Source of the DNA: Phycisphaerales bacterium
GTDB lineage: Bacteria > Planctomycetota > Phycisphaerae > Phycisphaerales > UBA1924
Reading direction: 5' to 3'
Length of the DNA stretch: 55,022 nt
Assembly: GCA_020853815.1 (NCBI GenBank)
Contig: JADYYE010000049.1
Coordinates: 1 to 55,022 of the forward strand
Numbering within the stretch: the first letter of the stretch is position 1; the number at the start of each line of letters is the position of its first letter. The notes under the pieces are model-generated. The model did not search any database, was not told the DNA's origin, and saw nothing but the letters and a program-made list of their open reading frames with translations. A program made the translations under genes and the position numbers. This document shows, piece by piece, positions 28,454 to 36,692 of the stretch.

Positions 28454-30238
28454 TTATCGCGCGCGCCGCGCGCCCTCGCGGACACGCACGACGACCAGCG
28501 TCTGGTCGTCGGGGCGGCGTGTCAGCCCCGCGAACTGGCGGACCTCCCAGAAGACCCGCTCGATGATCTGGGCCGCCGTCGCGTCCTTGTTCTGGGCCAG
28601 CGCGTTGAGCACGGCCTGGTGCAGGCGGCGCTTGGTGAACTTCTTGTTGTTGAAATCGACGGCGTCGCACATGCCGTCGGTGTAGGCGACGATCACGTCG
28701 CGTTCGCGCAGGTCGAACATGCCGCGCTGGTAGCGCTGCGAGGGGTCGATGCCGACGACCATGCCGCCCACGGAGAGCTCGTCGATGTCTTCGGTGCCGG
28801 GGGCGCGGTGCTCGGGCACGCGGACGACGAAGGTCGGCTCGTGCCCGGCGGAGCAATAGGTCATGCGCATGGTCGAGGGGTCGATCACGCCGTACCACAG
28901 CGTGGCGAACTCCTGGTCCTGGGTGTCGCGGCACATGGCCTGGTTGACGCGTGCGATCACCTCGTCGAGGTCGTAGACGTCCTGGACGTGGGCGCGGAGC
29001 GAGGCGCGGACGGCGGCCATGAGCAGCGCGGCCGCCACGCCCTTGCCCACCACGTCGCCGATCACGATCCCCAGGTGCCCGTTGAGATTGACGAAGTCGT
29101 AGAAGTCGCCGCCCAGCTCGAACGAGGGGAGGTACTTGGCCGCGACGTCGAAGGCGGGCATGTTGGGCACGCCGCGCGGCATCATGCGGCGCTGCACGTC
29201 CGCCGCCAACTGGAGCTGGCGCTGGATCCGCCGTTCTTCCTCCTGGCTCTTGAGCAGACGCGACTGCTGCACCGCGACCGCGGACTGCTGCGCGATCGAG
29301 CGGAAGAGGCGGATGTCGGATTCGTCGAACGTCTGCGGGCGGCGCGCGTACAGGCGCATCACGCCGATCGGGCGTCCCTGGAAGACCAGGCCCGCGTGGA
29401 TGCACGAGACCAGCCCCTCCATGGCGACCTGCTCGGGGATGTTGACGCGCGGGTCGTTCCGCAGGTTCTCGCTCGTCACGACCTCGCCCGCCAGCGCCAG
29501 GCGGTCGAACTGGCGGTCCTTGCTGAGCGGCTGGGGCCAGTCCAGCCACGCGCGGCTGAGATTGATCGACGCGGCGAGGGTGAGGTCGGCCTCGTTCTCG
29601 CTGGTCATGCCGTCGGCGTCCTGGGGGAGGAGCATGATCGAGCCGGCGTCGAGGCCGAGCACGTCGATCGCGGATTCCAAGGCCGCGTGCAGGATGCGAT
29701 CGACGCTCGGGGCGCGCACGAGCAGCGATGCGAGGCGTGCCAGCGCCCCCACTTCCTTGGCCTTGTGACGAAGCTCGAGTTCGTCGCCGCAGAGTTCCGC
29801 GACGGCGGAGGCCAGGTGCGCCACGGCGCTGCGCACCAGCGTGGCGCGGATGTGTTCCGAAGCTTCGAGTGTGTCGCTCCCGGTCGCCGGGCCGATGGTG
29901 ATCGAGCCGATGTTGACGCCGGCGACGACCAGGGGCACGCGCTCTGGGGCATCCTGACGAGGCACGAGCGACCAGCCCGGCGCGGCGCCCGTGAGCACGA
30001 CGGCGCGATCCTGCGGATCACGCACCTCGATCTTCGCGCCCGTGATCTGCGACAATTCCACGCACAGCTTCACCAGCGAGCCGTCGGTCAGAAAATCCGT
30101 GATCGACTGCGGGCGAACGCCCGCCACGCCCGCGGCGAGCACCTCGATGGGGCGGCGCGGCTCGGGCGCAATCGGCGCGCTGGGCGATGACCCCGCGGGG
30201 GTTGTGCCGGAACTCGGGTTGGCGGGCGGCGTGGTCAT
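28454..30238 (-). CDS. GAF-domain SpoIIE/PP2C-type serine phosphatase (RsbU-like)
   Basis: A 594-residue protein. After a Pro/Ser-rich start, residues about 45-150 form a ligand-sensing region (ITDFLTDGSLVKLCVELSQITGAKIEV), residues about 165-320 a GAF domain (LASLLVRAPSVDRILHAALESAIDVLGLDAGSIML), followed by a coiled coil (KSQEEERRIQRQLQLAADVQRRMMP) and a SpoIIE phosphatase domain (YLPSFELGGDFYDFV, IGDVVGKGVAAALLMA, YCSAGHEPTF, VAYTDGMCDAVD, RRPDDQTLVVVRV) with metal-binding aspartates intact. Such proteins dephosphorylate anti-anti-sigma factors in partner-switching stress pathways; no partner genes are adjacent. ATG 30238 was chosen as the first start with normal composition. Confidence 0.9.
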   Translation of the reverse strand: MTTPPANPSSGTTPAGSSPSAPIAPEPRRPIEVLAAGVAGVRPQSITDFLTDGSLVKLCVELSQITGAKIEVRDPQDRAVVLTGAAPGWSLVPRQDAPERVPLVVAGVNIGSITIGPATGSDTLEASEHIRATLVRSAVAHLASAVAELCGDELELRHKAKEVGALARLASLLVRAPSVDRILHAALESAIDVLGLDAGSIMLLPQDADGMTSENEADLTLAASINLSRAWLDWPQPLSKDRQFDRLALAGEVVTSENLRNDPRVNIPEQVAMEGLVSCIHAGLVFQGRPIGVMRLYARRPQTFDESDIRLFRSIAQQSAVAVQQSRLLKSQEEERRIQRQLQLAADVQRRMMPRGVPNMPAFDVAAKYLPSFELGGDFYDFVNLNGHLGIVIGDVVGKGVAAALLMAAVRASLRAHVQDVYDLDEVIARVNQAMCRDTQDQEFATLWYGVIDPSTMRMTYCSAGHEPTFVVRVPEHRAPGTEDIDELSVGGMVVGIDPSQRYQRGMFDLRERDVIVAYTDGMCDAVDFNNKKFTKRRLHQAVLNALAQNKDATAAQIIERVFWEVRQFAGLTRRPDDQTLVVVRVREGARRAR

Positions 30239-30383
30239 GGCGGGCGGGCGTGGACGGGGCCGAACACTTCGCGCCGACGCGGAGCGAGTGCGTGCGAAGT
30301 GAGCATAGGAAACCACGGGCCGCCCCGCGCGACGGCGAGCGCACGCCCCGCGCAATCCCGACGATTTCACCGCGGTTCCGGTG

Positions 30384-32393
30384 CTATCTCGCGCCCGAGT
30401 CGGGCCCGGAGGCGGGCTTCTCTTCCGGCTTGGCTTCGGGTGTCGCGCCGGGCTCGGCCGCGGCAGGCTCGACCGGCGCATCCTCCGCCATCCACACGCC
30501 GGTGAGCAGCGCGATCAGGCGCGCGTCGCTGGCGGCGGCGGGGTCGGTGGCCTGTTCATCGGCGTCGGCCTTCGCCAGGCCGTCGAGTCCTTCGGCGGTG
30601 AGGGCTTTGTCGCCGACCTGGTAGCCGAGGTAGGCCAGGAGCAGCGCCGACTCGCGGCGCAGTCTTCCCTTGGCGGCGATGTTCTCGCGGAAGCGTTCGA
30701 TCAACTCGGCGGAGCGTGCGGCGCTGGGTCGGAGATTCTCCGCGTAGCGCATCGCGGTGATCTCGGGGTGCTCGGTGATCAGGGTGCGCAGCGACTTTCC
30801 GCCCGACAGCACCATGCCCGCGCCGAGCTGCGCGTGGAGCATTCCGACCGCGGAGGTCGTGTCGCCGCGGCGCATCGAGTTCGCGCGCGCGAAGCGCTCC
30901 TCGGCGTCGAAATATCGCCCCTCGCCCAGCGCCTGCTGGCCCGAGGCCATGCTCTCGCCGTAGATATCGCGGCGTGCCGCGCCGCCGGGGATCAGCGTGT
31001 CAACGTGCGCGCCGGCGGCACGGATAACCTGCAAGGTCTTGGGATCGATGGTGGGGCCGAGGCGCTCGTCCCGGGGGATCGGCTTGCCGTCGGGGCCCAG
31101 CTCGATGCGCTCGAAGGGGCGCGTGGCCGCCGCGCCCTTCTCGTCTCCCGACGGCGACACGCCGGTCTTTGCGATCCCCTGGCCGAGGCGGCTGCGTGCG
31201 GCGGCGCCGAGGTTGACGCGGCTGGCGTCCGATCGCAGGTCGGCGGAAAGGTCGCTGATCTGCTTCTGGAACTCGCGCATCGCGGCGCTCGGGCCTGCCG
31301 CCTGCGGGATCAAGGAAGCCGGGCCAGTCGATGGCCCGGTGGAGGGGCGACTCTCGCCCGGCTGGCTGGGGAGCAGCTTGTTGATGCGATCGCGCAGCTC
31401 GTCATACGTCGTGTTGGTCTGGCCTGTCTGCCTGCCCTGGATCGACGACAGCGGCGCGCCGCTGGCACGAGTCGGGGCGGCGGAGGTCGGGCCCGCCTGC
31501 TCCGGGGCGGCGCCCTTGTTGGTCGCGCCCAAGCGTTCGGTCTGCTGGCGCAGCGTGTCCGCCGCCTGCGGCGAACGCTGGCTCATCATGTCCTCGGAGG
31601 GCCCGATCTGCGGCGTGAAACTGTTCACGCGGCTGCGGAGGTTGTCGCCCGTGAGGTTGTAATCGTCCTGGCTGTACATGCTCGAGCGCGTGTTCGCGCC
31701 CATCGCGTTCTGCAGCGCGGCGGCCTTGAGCTGGTTGAGCGCGCCCTGCGACGTCATCGTCGCGCCCGAGGCCGAACGACGCACCTGGTTCCCCGCGCCC
31801 ACCAGCGAGGGAAGCTGGTAGTTGGGCGACGAGCGTCCGAACGACCCCTGCGATGGCGAAGCCACCGACGTGGGATTGAACGCGCGGGGCGTCCCCCCGC
31901 GCGGGAGCGACAGCGAGCCCTCGACGCCCTGCGGCCTCTGCCCGCCGATCATCATCGATCGCCGATAGGCCAGCGCGTCGCCCGAGCGAACGCCCGAGTT
32001 GGCGACGCTCGAGTAGAACGAATCGCGCCGGAACGCGTAGAGCGCATCGGACTGGAGCTTGCCGCGGAACTCGCTGGGCGCGGTGTAGGGGATCGAACCC
32101 TGGAACGACAATCCGCCGCCGGCGTTGCCGTAGATCACCGAGTTGCGGAAGTTGAGCATGGAGCGTCCGCGCTCATCGCGGGTCTGGCCATATCCGCCGC
32201 CGCCCTGCTGAAGATTCCGCTGAAGAAGGTTGCCCCCGCTGTTGGCCGGGCCTCCGCGGTAGTACTGGGCCAGCGCCGTCGACGAGCCCGCGACCATCGC
32301 GACCGCCACCGCGACCACGGCGGCCAGCCTGGCGCCGGCGGCGCGGGCGGATGTCAATCGCCGATGGTTGTGCGGGGTGTGTGTCGGGTTCAT
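30384..32393 (-). CDS. Large exported protein of unknown function with TPR-like C-terminus
   Basis: A 669-residue protein. A signal peptide (LAAVVAVAVAMVAGSSTALA-QYY) is followed by about 370 residues of Ser/Gly/Gln-rich low-complexity sequence including NSVIYGNAGGGLSFQGSIPYTAPSEFRG. From about residue 430 the sequence becomes helical and repeats in TPR fashion (ASGQQALGEGRYFDAEERFARANSMRRGDTTSAVGMLHAQLGAGM). The last 30 residues are Pro/Glu-rich. It is probably periplasmic or surface-exposed and may scaffold other proteins. ATG 32393 precedes the only good signal peptide; the frame remains open far upstream over metG but has no coding character there. Divergent from metG. Confidence 0.75.
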   Translation of the reverse strand: MNPTHTPHNHRRLTSARAAGARLAAVVAVAVAMVAGSSTALAQYYRGGPANSGGNLLQRNLQQGGGGYGQTRDERGRSMLNFRNSVIYGNAGGGLSFQGSIPYTAPSEFRGKLQSDALYAFRRDSFYSSVANSGVRSGDALAYRRSMMIGGQRPQGVEGSLSLPRGGTPRAFNPTSVASPSQGSFGRSSPNYQLPSLVGAGNQVRRSASGATMTSQGALNQLKAAALQNAMGANTRSSMYSQDDYNLTGDNLRSRVNSFTPQIGPSEDMMSQRSPQAADTLRQQTERLGATNKGAAPEQAGPTSAAPTRASGAPLSSIQGRQTGQTNTTYDELRDRINKLLPSQPGESRPSTGPSTGPASLIPQAAGPSAAMREFQKQISDLSADLRSDASRVNLGAAARSRLGQGIAKTGVSPSGDEKGAAATRPFERIELGPDGKPIPRDERLGPTIDPKTLQVIRAAGAHVDTLIPGGAARRDIYGESMASGQQALGEGRYFDAEERFARANSMRRGDTTSAVGMLHAQLGAGMVLSGGKSLRTLITEHPEITAMRYAENLRPSAARSAELIERFRENIAAKGRLRRESALLLAYLGYQVGDKALTAEGLDGLAKADADEQATDPAAASDARLIALLTGVWMAEDAPVEPAAAEPGATPEAKPEEKPASGPDSGAR

Positions 32394-32533
32394 GGCGTGC
32401 TCGAATCCGCGTGCTCTCTTCAGTGTGGTTCGACCCGCGGACAGTTTAGGTTCGGCCTCTGCGCGGGAATCGCGCCGGAACTCAATCCCGCCCACTCCAT
32501 CGACCAAACCAAGGGCCTGAATCGCCCGATTCT

Positions 32534-32566
32534 TGCGAACGCACTGCGAACACACTGCGAACACCA
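32534..32566. repeat. 11-bp direct repeats upstream of metG
   Basis: TGCGAACGCAC, TGCGAACACAC and TGCGAACACCA lie end to end, ending 22 bases before the metG start codon and in the divergent region. The one-helical-turn period suggests a protein-binding array or a slippage product. Confidence 0.55.
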
Positions 32567-32588
32567 ATCCCCAACCTACGATTGTGGC

Positions 32589-34310
32589 ATGAATCAGTAC
32601 TACATCACGACCCCGATCTACTACGTGAACGATCGCCCGCACATCGGGCACTGCTACACCACGGTCGTCGCCGATGTCGCCGCCCGTTTCCAGAGGATGG
32701 TGCGCGGGCACGACGCGGACGTCTTTTTCCTCACTGGAACGGACGAGCACGCGGACAAAGTGGTGACGTCGGCGGCGGACAACAAGGTCACGCCGCAGGA
32801 GTGGGCCGACCGCAACGCGGCGGAGTTCCGGCGCGCCTTCGGCGCCTGCAACGTCTCCTTCAACGACTTCATCCGCACCACGGAATCGCGCCACAAGGAC
32901 CGCGTGATCGAGTACATCACGTCCCTGCTGAAATCGGGCGACATCTACCGCGGGCAATACACCGGCTGGTACGACCAGGGCCAGGAGGAGTACGTCACCG
33001 AGAACGCCGCACGCGAGGCCGACTTCAAGTCGACGATCAGCGGCAAACCGCTCGTGAAGCGCACCGAGGACTGCTACTTCTTCAAGCTCTCGAAATATCA
33101 GGACGCGCTGCAGAAGCACATCGAGGCGCACCCCGCGTTTGTCAGCCCTTCGTCGCGCCAGGCGGAGATCCTGGGGCGCATCCGCGCCGGGCTCAACGAC
33201 GTTCCGATCTCGCGCCCCGTGACCAGCGACCCCGCGACCCAGTGGGGCATCCGCGTTCCGGGCGACGACGCCAACCGCGTCTACGTCTGGATCGACGCGC
33301 TCTTCAACTATCTCAGCGTCGTCGACACGCCCGAGCGTCGCACGTTCTGGCCTCCCGCGGTGCAATTGATCGGCAAGGACATCCTGTGGTTCCACGCCGC
33401 GATCTGGCCCGCGCTGCTGATGGCGCTGCGGGCGTCGTCGCCGGCGTATGACTGGGTGAAGCTGCCGCACACGATCTTCGGGCACGGCTGGTGGATCAGC
33501 GAGGGGATGAAGATGTCCAAGAGCCTGGGCAACTTCATCAGCTTCGAGCGGTTGATGGGCTACGCGGATCGGTACTCGCTCGACGCCGTCCGCTGGTTCC
33601 TCGCGACGCAGGGCCCGCTCTCGGGCGCCGACGCCGACTTCGCACACGCCAAGTTCATCGAGACCTACAACGCCGAGCTGGCGAACGGCCTGGGCAACTG
33701 CACCTCGCGCGTCTCCAACATGATCGACAAGTACTTCGGGGGCGTCGTGCCGGAGAACGCCCACGACGGGGAGTTCACGCCCCAGCCGGGCGGCGGCTCG
33801 CCGATCGACCTGGCGCTCGCCGCCCGCGCCGCAGCCAAGAACCCCGCGCCTTCGGGCGCCGAGGGGCGCGCCTTTCACTTCCCCGAGACCATCGCGTTCC
33901 ACGTCAAGCGCGCCATCGAGGACCAGGCGGCGTTCGACATGAGCGCGTCGCTCATGCACGTCACCGAGATCGTGCGCTTCGTCGACGACTTCATCAGCCA
34001 CACCGCGCCGTTCACGCTCGCCAAGACGATGAACGCCAACCCCGACGCCAAGCCGGCGCTGGCCGCGATCCTATTCGCCTGCGCCGAGTCGCTCCGCGTC
34101 GCGTCGCTGCTCGCGTCGCCCGCGATGCCGACGAAGATGGCCCACCTGTGGCGCGACTGGAGCTGCGCGCCCGAGCCGGGCGTGGCGCTGGTCGAACTGG
34201 CACGCTTTGCGGGCGATCACTCGCTCGAGGCCGGGCAGAAGATCGTGAAGGGCGAGCCGCTCTTCATGCGCGCCGATCCCGCGGAGGCCCCGCCCGTGGG
34301 ATCGGTGTAG
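32589..34310 (+). CDS. metG: Methionyl-tRNA synthetase
   Basis: A 573-residue class I synthetase that charges tRNA-Met. HIGH-type motif is HIGHCYTT near residue 17; the KMSKS loop (GMKMSKSLGNFI) is at residue about 307. TTPIYYVND and FFLTGTDEH are typical. It is a short form without the C-terminal tRNA-binding EMAP-like domain. NPAPSGAEGRAF (about 33841-33875) between conserved blocks is encoded by palindromic DNA (GCGCC-TTCG-GGCGC) and looks like a small in-frame insertion. ATG 32589 is required by the MNQYYITTPIYYVND start; an in-frame opening upstream is noncoding. Confidence 0.95.
   Translation: MNQYYITTPIYYVNDRPHIGHCYTTVVADVAARFQRMVRGHDADVFFLTGTDEHADKVVTSAADNKVTPQEWADRNAAEFRRAFGACNVSFNDFIRTTESRHKDRVIEYITSLLKSGDIYRGQYTGWYDQGQEEYVTENAAREADFKSTISGKPLVKRTEDCYFFKLSKYQDALQKHIEAHPAFVSPSSRQAEILGRIRAGLNDVPISRPVTSDPATQWGIRVPGDDANRVYVWIDALFNYLSVVDTPERRTFWPPAVQLIGKDILWFHAAIWPALLMALRASSPAYDWVKLPHTIFGHGWWISEGMKMSKSLGNFISFERLMGYADRYSLDAVRWFLATQGPLSGADADFAHAKFIETYNAELANGLGNCTSRVSNMIDKYFGGVVPENAHDGEFTPQPGGGSPIDLALAARAAAKNPAPSGAEGRAFHFPETIAFHVKRAIEDQAAFDMSASLMHVTEIVRFVDDFISHTAPFTLAKTMNANPDAKPALAAILFACAESLRVASLLASPAMPTKMAHLWRDWSCAPEPGVALVELARFAGDHSLEAGQKIVKGEPLFMRADPAEAPPVGSV
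33849..33862. repeat. Small palindrome inside the metG frame
   Basis: GCGCC-TTCG-GGCGC (UUCG-type tetraloop hairpin) encodes part of APSGAEG in a variable stretch of the synthetase. It resembles the hairpin insertion in mcmA in being in frame and outside conserved blocks. Confidence 0.45.
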
Positions 34311-34748
34311 TTGGACCCAAGCTCGGGGCGGGACTCGGCCTTCCATTCGGCTCTCTTCGCCCAAGACCATTCTGGCGCCCCCACGCCGTCTACCCAGCCA
34401 TTCTCGCGCCCGAACCCGCGATGATTCCCTCGCTCGCCGGGAGCTGACGGCGTGATGGCGTCGCACCATCCGCGAGCCGGGATGCACACCGCCCGCCGTT
34501 CCGCACCCTCCCATGGCGACCCCCAGCCGCTCTGCTCTCCGAACGGTTGTGCCGCGATGCGTGAATCGCTCTCGATTCACGCGACTGACTCGCCTCGGAA
34601 AGGCGAGCCTCCGAAGGCTCCTGTGTTTCATGTGAAGGTTTTCCTGAATAAGATCTCCGCGATGTGCTGGCCCGCCTCTCCGAGGTCGGTTCTCCGCGGG
34701 ACTGCAACGGCGCTTCGTCACCGAGGTTGAATTGTTCAGAGGTTCCGC
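34311..34748. other. 438-bp intergenic region with three hairpins and a repeat copy
   Basis: No gene is visible. Perfect hairpins are GCGTGAATCG-CTCT-CGATTCACGC (34559-34582), CTCGCCT...AGGCGAG (34589-34607) and GAGCCT-CCGA-AGGCTC (34605-34620); the last two overlap by three bases and exclude each other. They could terminate metG transcription or form a leader for the kinase gene. The final 79 bases are the second copy of the MITE-related repeat. Confidence 0.6.
34668..34746 (-). repeat. Second copy of the MITE-related repeat, abutting a start codon
   Basis: TGGCCCGCCTCTCCGAGG (34668-34685) and GAATTGTTCAGAGGTTCC (34729-34746) are the reverse complements, in the same order and spacing, of blocks at 25082-25099 (18/18) and 25022-25039 (17/18). 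The middle is diverged. The outer end supplies AGAGG six bases before ATG 34749. Confidence 0.75.
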
Positions 34749-35366
34749 ATGTTCGAGGCTCGTCCAATCTCCTTCCACCTCGCGCCGCGCGTGATTCTCG
34801 AGCGCCTGGGCTCGCTCGCGGCGGATCGTCCGCGTGTGGTCGCGATCACGGGCCCGGTCGGCGCGGGCAAGTCCACGCTCGCGGCGCTGCTCTCGGCCTG
34901 CGTCGTTCCTACCGACGCGTATCTCCCCGACTATGACCTTGTCGCGCCCGGCGAGCGGGACCTCCCCCACCACGCGGATTTCCCGCGTCTGCTCAGCGAT
35001 CTGCGTTCGCTGCTTTCACGCCGGGAGACGCGCATCCCGGTGTGGTCGTTCCAGACGCACAAGCGCGTCGGCGACACGCCGCGAACGCCCGCCGACGTGA
35101 TCGTGCTCGAGGGGATCCACGCGCTGCACGAGCCCGTGCTTCCGCTGCTTGATGTCAAGGTCTATGTCGACGCACCGCGCGACATCCGCTGGTCGCGCTG
35201 GGAGCACATCGAGCGCAGCGGGCAACGCGGCATGGGCGTGGAGCCCGCTCGCGAGTTCTTTCACGGCGTGGCGGAACCGACCTTCTCGCGCTTCGAGTCG
35301 CTCTATCGCGCCCGGGCCGACTTCATCGTTTCCAACGACGAGTTCAGGCACGGGGCGGGCGCCTGA
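34749..35366 (+). CDS. Uridine kinase-like P-loop phosphotransferase
   Basis: A 205-residue cytoplasmic protein with Walker A GPVGAGKST and the family pattern PTDAYLPDYDL...VPVWSFQTHKR...ADVIVLEGIHAL...VKVYVDAPRDIRWSRW, as in uridine kinase/phosphoribulokinase-type enzymes that phosphorylate nucleosides or small alcohols. Substrate is not determined by sequence; a pantothenate-kinase-like or uridine-kinase role is possible. The gene's AGAGG ribosome binding site is the end of a dispersed repeat. It stands alone, 107 bases before a membrane-protein gene with its own putative operator. Confidence 0.8.
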   Translation: MFEARPISFHLAPRVILERLGSLAADRPRVVAITGPVGAGKSTLAALLSACVVPTDAYLPDYDLVAPGERDLPHHADFPRLLSDLRSLLSRRETRIPVWSFQTHKRVGDTPRTPADVIVLEGIHALHEPVLPLLDVKVYVDAPRDIRWSRWEHIERSGQRGMGVEPAREFFHGVAEPTFSRFESLYRARADFIVSNDEFRHGAGA

Positions 35367-35426
35367 CCCAGCGACCAATTGGACGATTCACCCGTTGCTC
35401 GCCCCTTGCGTCCGCCCCAACGATCG

Positions 35427-35446
35427 AGTATAGTGTTTACTATACT
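35427..35446. promoter_or_regulatory. AT-rich palindromic operator candidate
   Basis: AGTATAG-TGTTTA-CTATACT is a perfect palindrome of 7-bp arms in otherwise GC-rich DNA, 27 bases before ATG 35473. It overlaps a possible -10 element (TATAGT), a position suited to a repressor. BlaI/CopY-like repressors bind sites of this general shape; the identity is a guess. Confidence 0.45.
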
Positions 35447-35472
35447 TCTTGAGTCATGGGACGGAGACCACC

Positions 35473-36633
35473 ATGAACCTGCAACGCATCCTGATCCGCG
35501 TCATGCTCTGGATGCTGGCGATCACCGCGGTCGCCGGCGTGCTGACGATCTTCGGCTCGGCGCGAGTGATGGGGCGTGTGGCCGGCACCGGCGCCCTCAC
35601 CGCCGCCGCCATGCTCGCGGCGTTCCCGCTCAGCAAGTTCCTCGACCGCGACAAGAAGCGCCTGGGCGGGCTGGTCGGGCTGCTGGGCCTCGTGCTCGCG
35701 TTCATACTCGCGCTGGTCGCGATCTGGCTCGGCCTGTTCACCACGTCGGGCGACCTGGAGGAAAGGTTCGGCGCTTCGTCGTTCACGATCTTCGCGGCCT
35801 CGATGCTCGCGGCGTTCCTGCTCCCCGCGCGGCATTCCGCCAATCTCTCGCTGGCCGCCACGACCTCGCTCGCGTCAGAATCGATCGTGGCCTTGCTCTT
35901 CCTCGCGTCGATCTGGTGGAAGTTCGAGGATCGCCTGGCGGAGACCGCGGTGGGTCTGCTCGCCGCCGCTGCTCCGGCCGCGATGGCGATGATCGCGCCC
36001 TCGGCGCGTGAACGCGCGTGGCGCTGGATCGGTCCGCTGGCGGCCCTGGTTTCGTTCGTGATGAGCTTCCTGGGGACGTGGTTCATCCCGTCGGACGACC
36101 CGACGGTGTACGCCGGCGTGCTCGGCATCGCGTTCGTCGTGGGATACGCCAACGTCGTGCTTCATCTGAAGCTCCCGGATTCGGCGTTGTGGCTGCGCCT
36201 GGTCGCGATCGCCGCGGCCGCCGCCACCGCGGGCGGCATCACGTACATCTCCGCGCTCTCGCAGGGCTTCAAGAACTCGCCGCCCGACATGCTGGCGCGC
36301 TTCACGGGCGCGTGCGGCATTGTGACGGCGTGCGCCACCATCGCGCTCATGGTTCTGCTCAAGCTCAACCCAACGCGCAGCGACCAGGCCGTCACGACGA
36401 TCGCAAGCATCTGGCTCGCGTGCCCGCACTGCGGCAAGAAGTTCGACGCGCGCGTGGGAGTCTGCGCGTGCCCGACCTGCGGCCTGCTCTTCACGATCGG
36501 CGTGCGCGAGCCCTTGTGCCATGTCTGTCAGTATCCGCTGCTGGACCTGAAGGGCACGAATTGCCCGGAGTGCGGCACGGCGCGAAGCGCGAACCCGGCG
36601 CTTGCGAGCGGTGCCACCGAGCCGAACGCGTAG
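35473..36633 (+). CDS. Polytopic membrane protein with two C-terminal zinc ribbons
   Basis: A 386-residue protein. Eight or nine hydrophobic segments (for example ILIRVMLWMLAITAVAGVLTIFG, LVGLLGLVLAFILALVAIWLGLF, WLRLVAIAAAAATAGGITYISAL) precede cysteine-rich motifs: CPHCGKKFDARVGVCACPTCG at residues about 316-337 and CHVCQYPLLDLKGTNCPECG at about 348-368. The second motif matches the ribbon of the protein at 7383-7970, though there it is N-terminal. Probably metal-binding on the cytoplasmic side; function unknown. ATG 35473 is preceded by GGAG at nine bases. Confidence 0.8.
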   Translation: MNLQRILIRVMLWMLAITAVAGVLTIFGSARVMGRVAGTGALTAAAMLAAFPLSKFLDRDKKRLGGLVGLLGLVLAFILALVAIWLGLFTTSGDLEERFGASSFTIFAASMLAAFLLPARHSANLSLAATTSLASESIVALLFLASIWWKFEDRLAETAVGLLAAAAPAAMAMIAPSARERAWRWIGPLAALVSFVMSFLGTWFIPSDDPTVYAGVLGIAFVVGYANVVLHLKLPDSALWLRLVAIAAAAATAGGITYISALSQGFKNSPPDMLARFTGACGIVTACATIALMVLLKLNPTRSDQAVTTIASIWLACPHCGKKFDARVGVCACPTCGLLFTIGVREPLCHVCQYPLLDLKGTNCPECGTARSANPALASGATEPNA

Positions 36634-36692
36634 GCGTTTCAACCCACGATCCAGTCATACGACCGCCTGAGCACTTCTCTGACTTTCCGGCT

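Noticed and set aside
30381..32588. Long plus-strand open frame extending metG upstream to 1309 residues
   Set aside because: It lies antisense to the exported protein at 30384-32393, has Arg/Ala-rich shadow composition, and the conserved MetG start is at 32589.
34195..34210. Sigma-54-like TGGCACGCTTTGC inside metG
   Set aside because: Only eight bases between GG and GC instead of ten, and inside a coding region.
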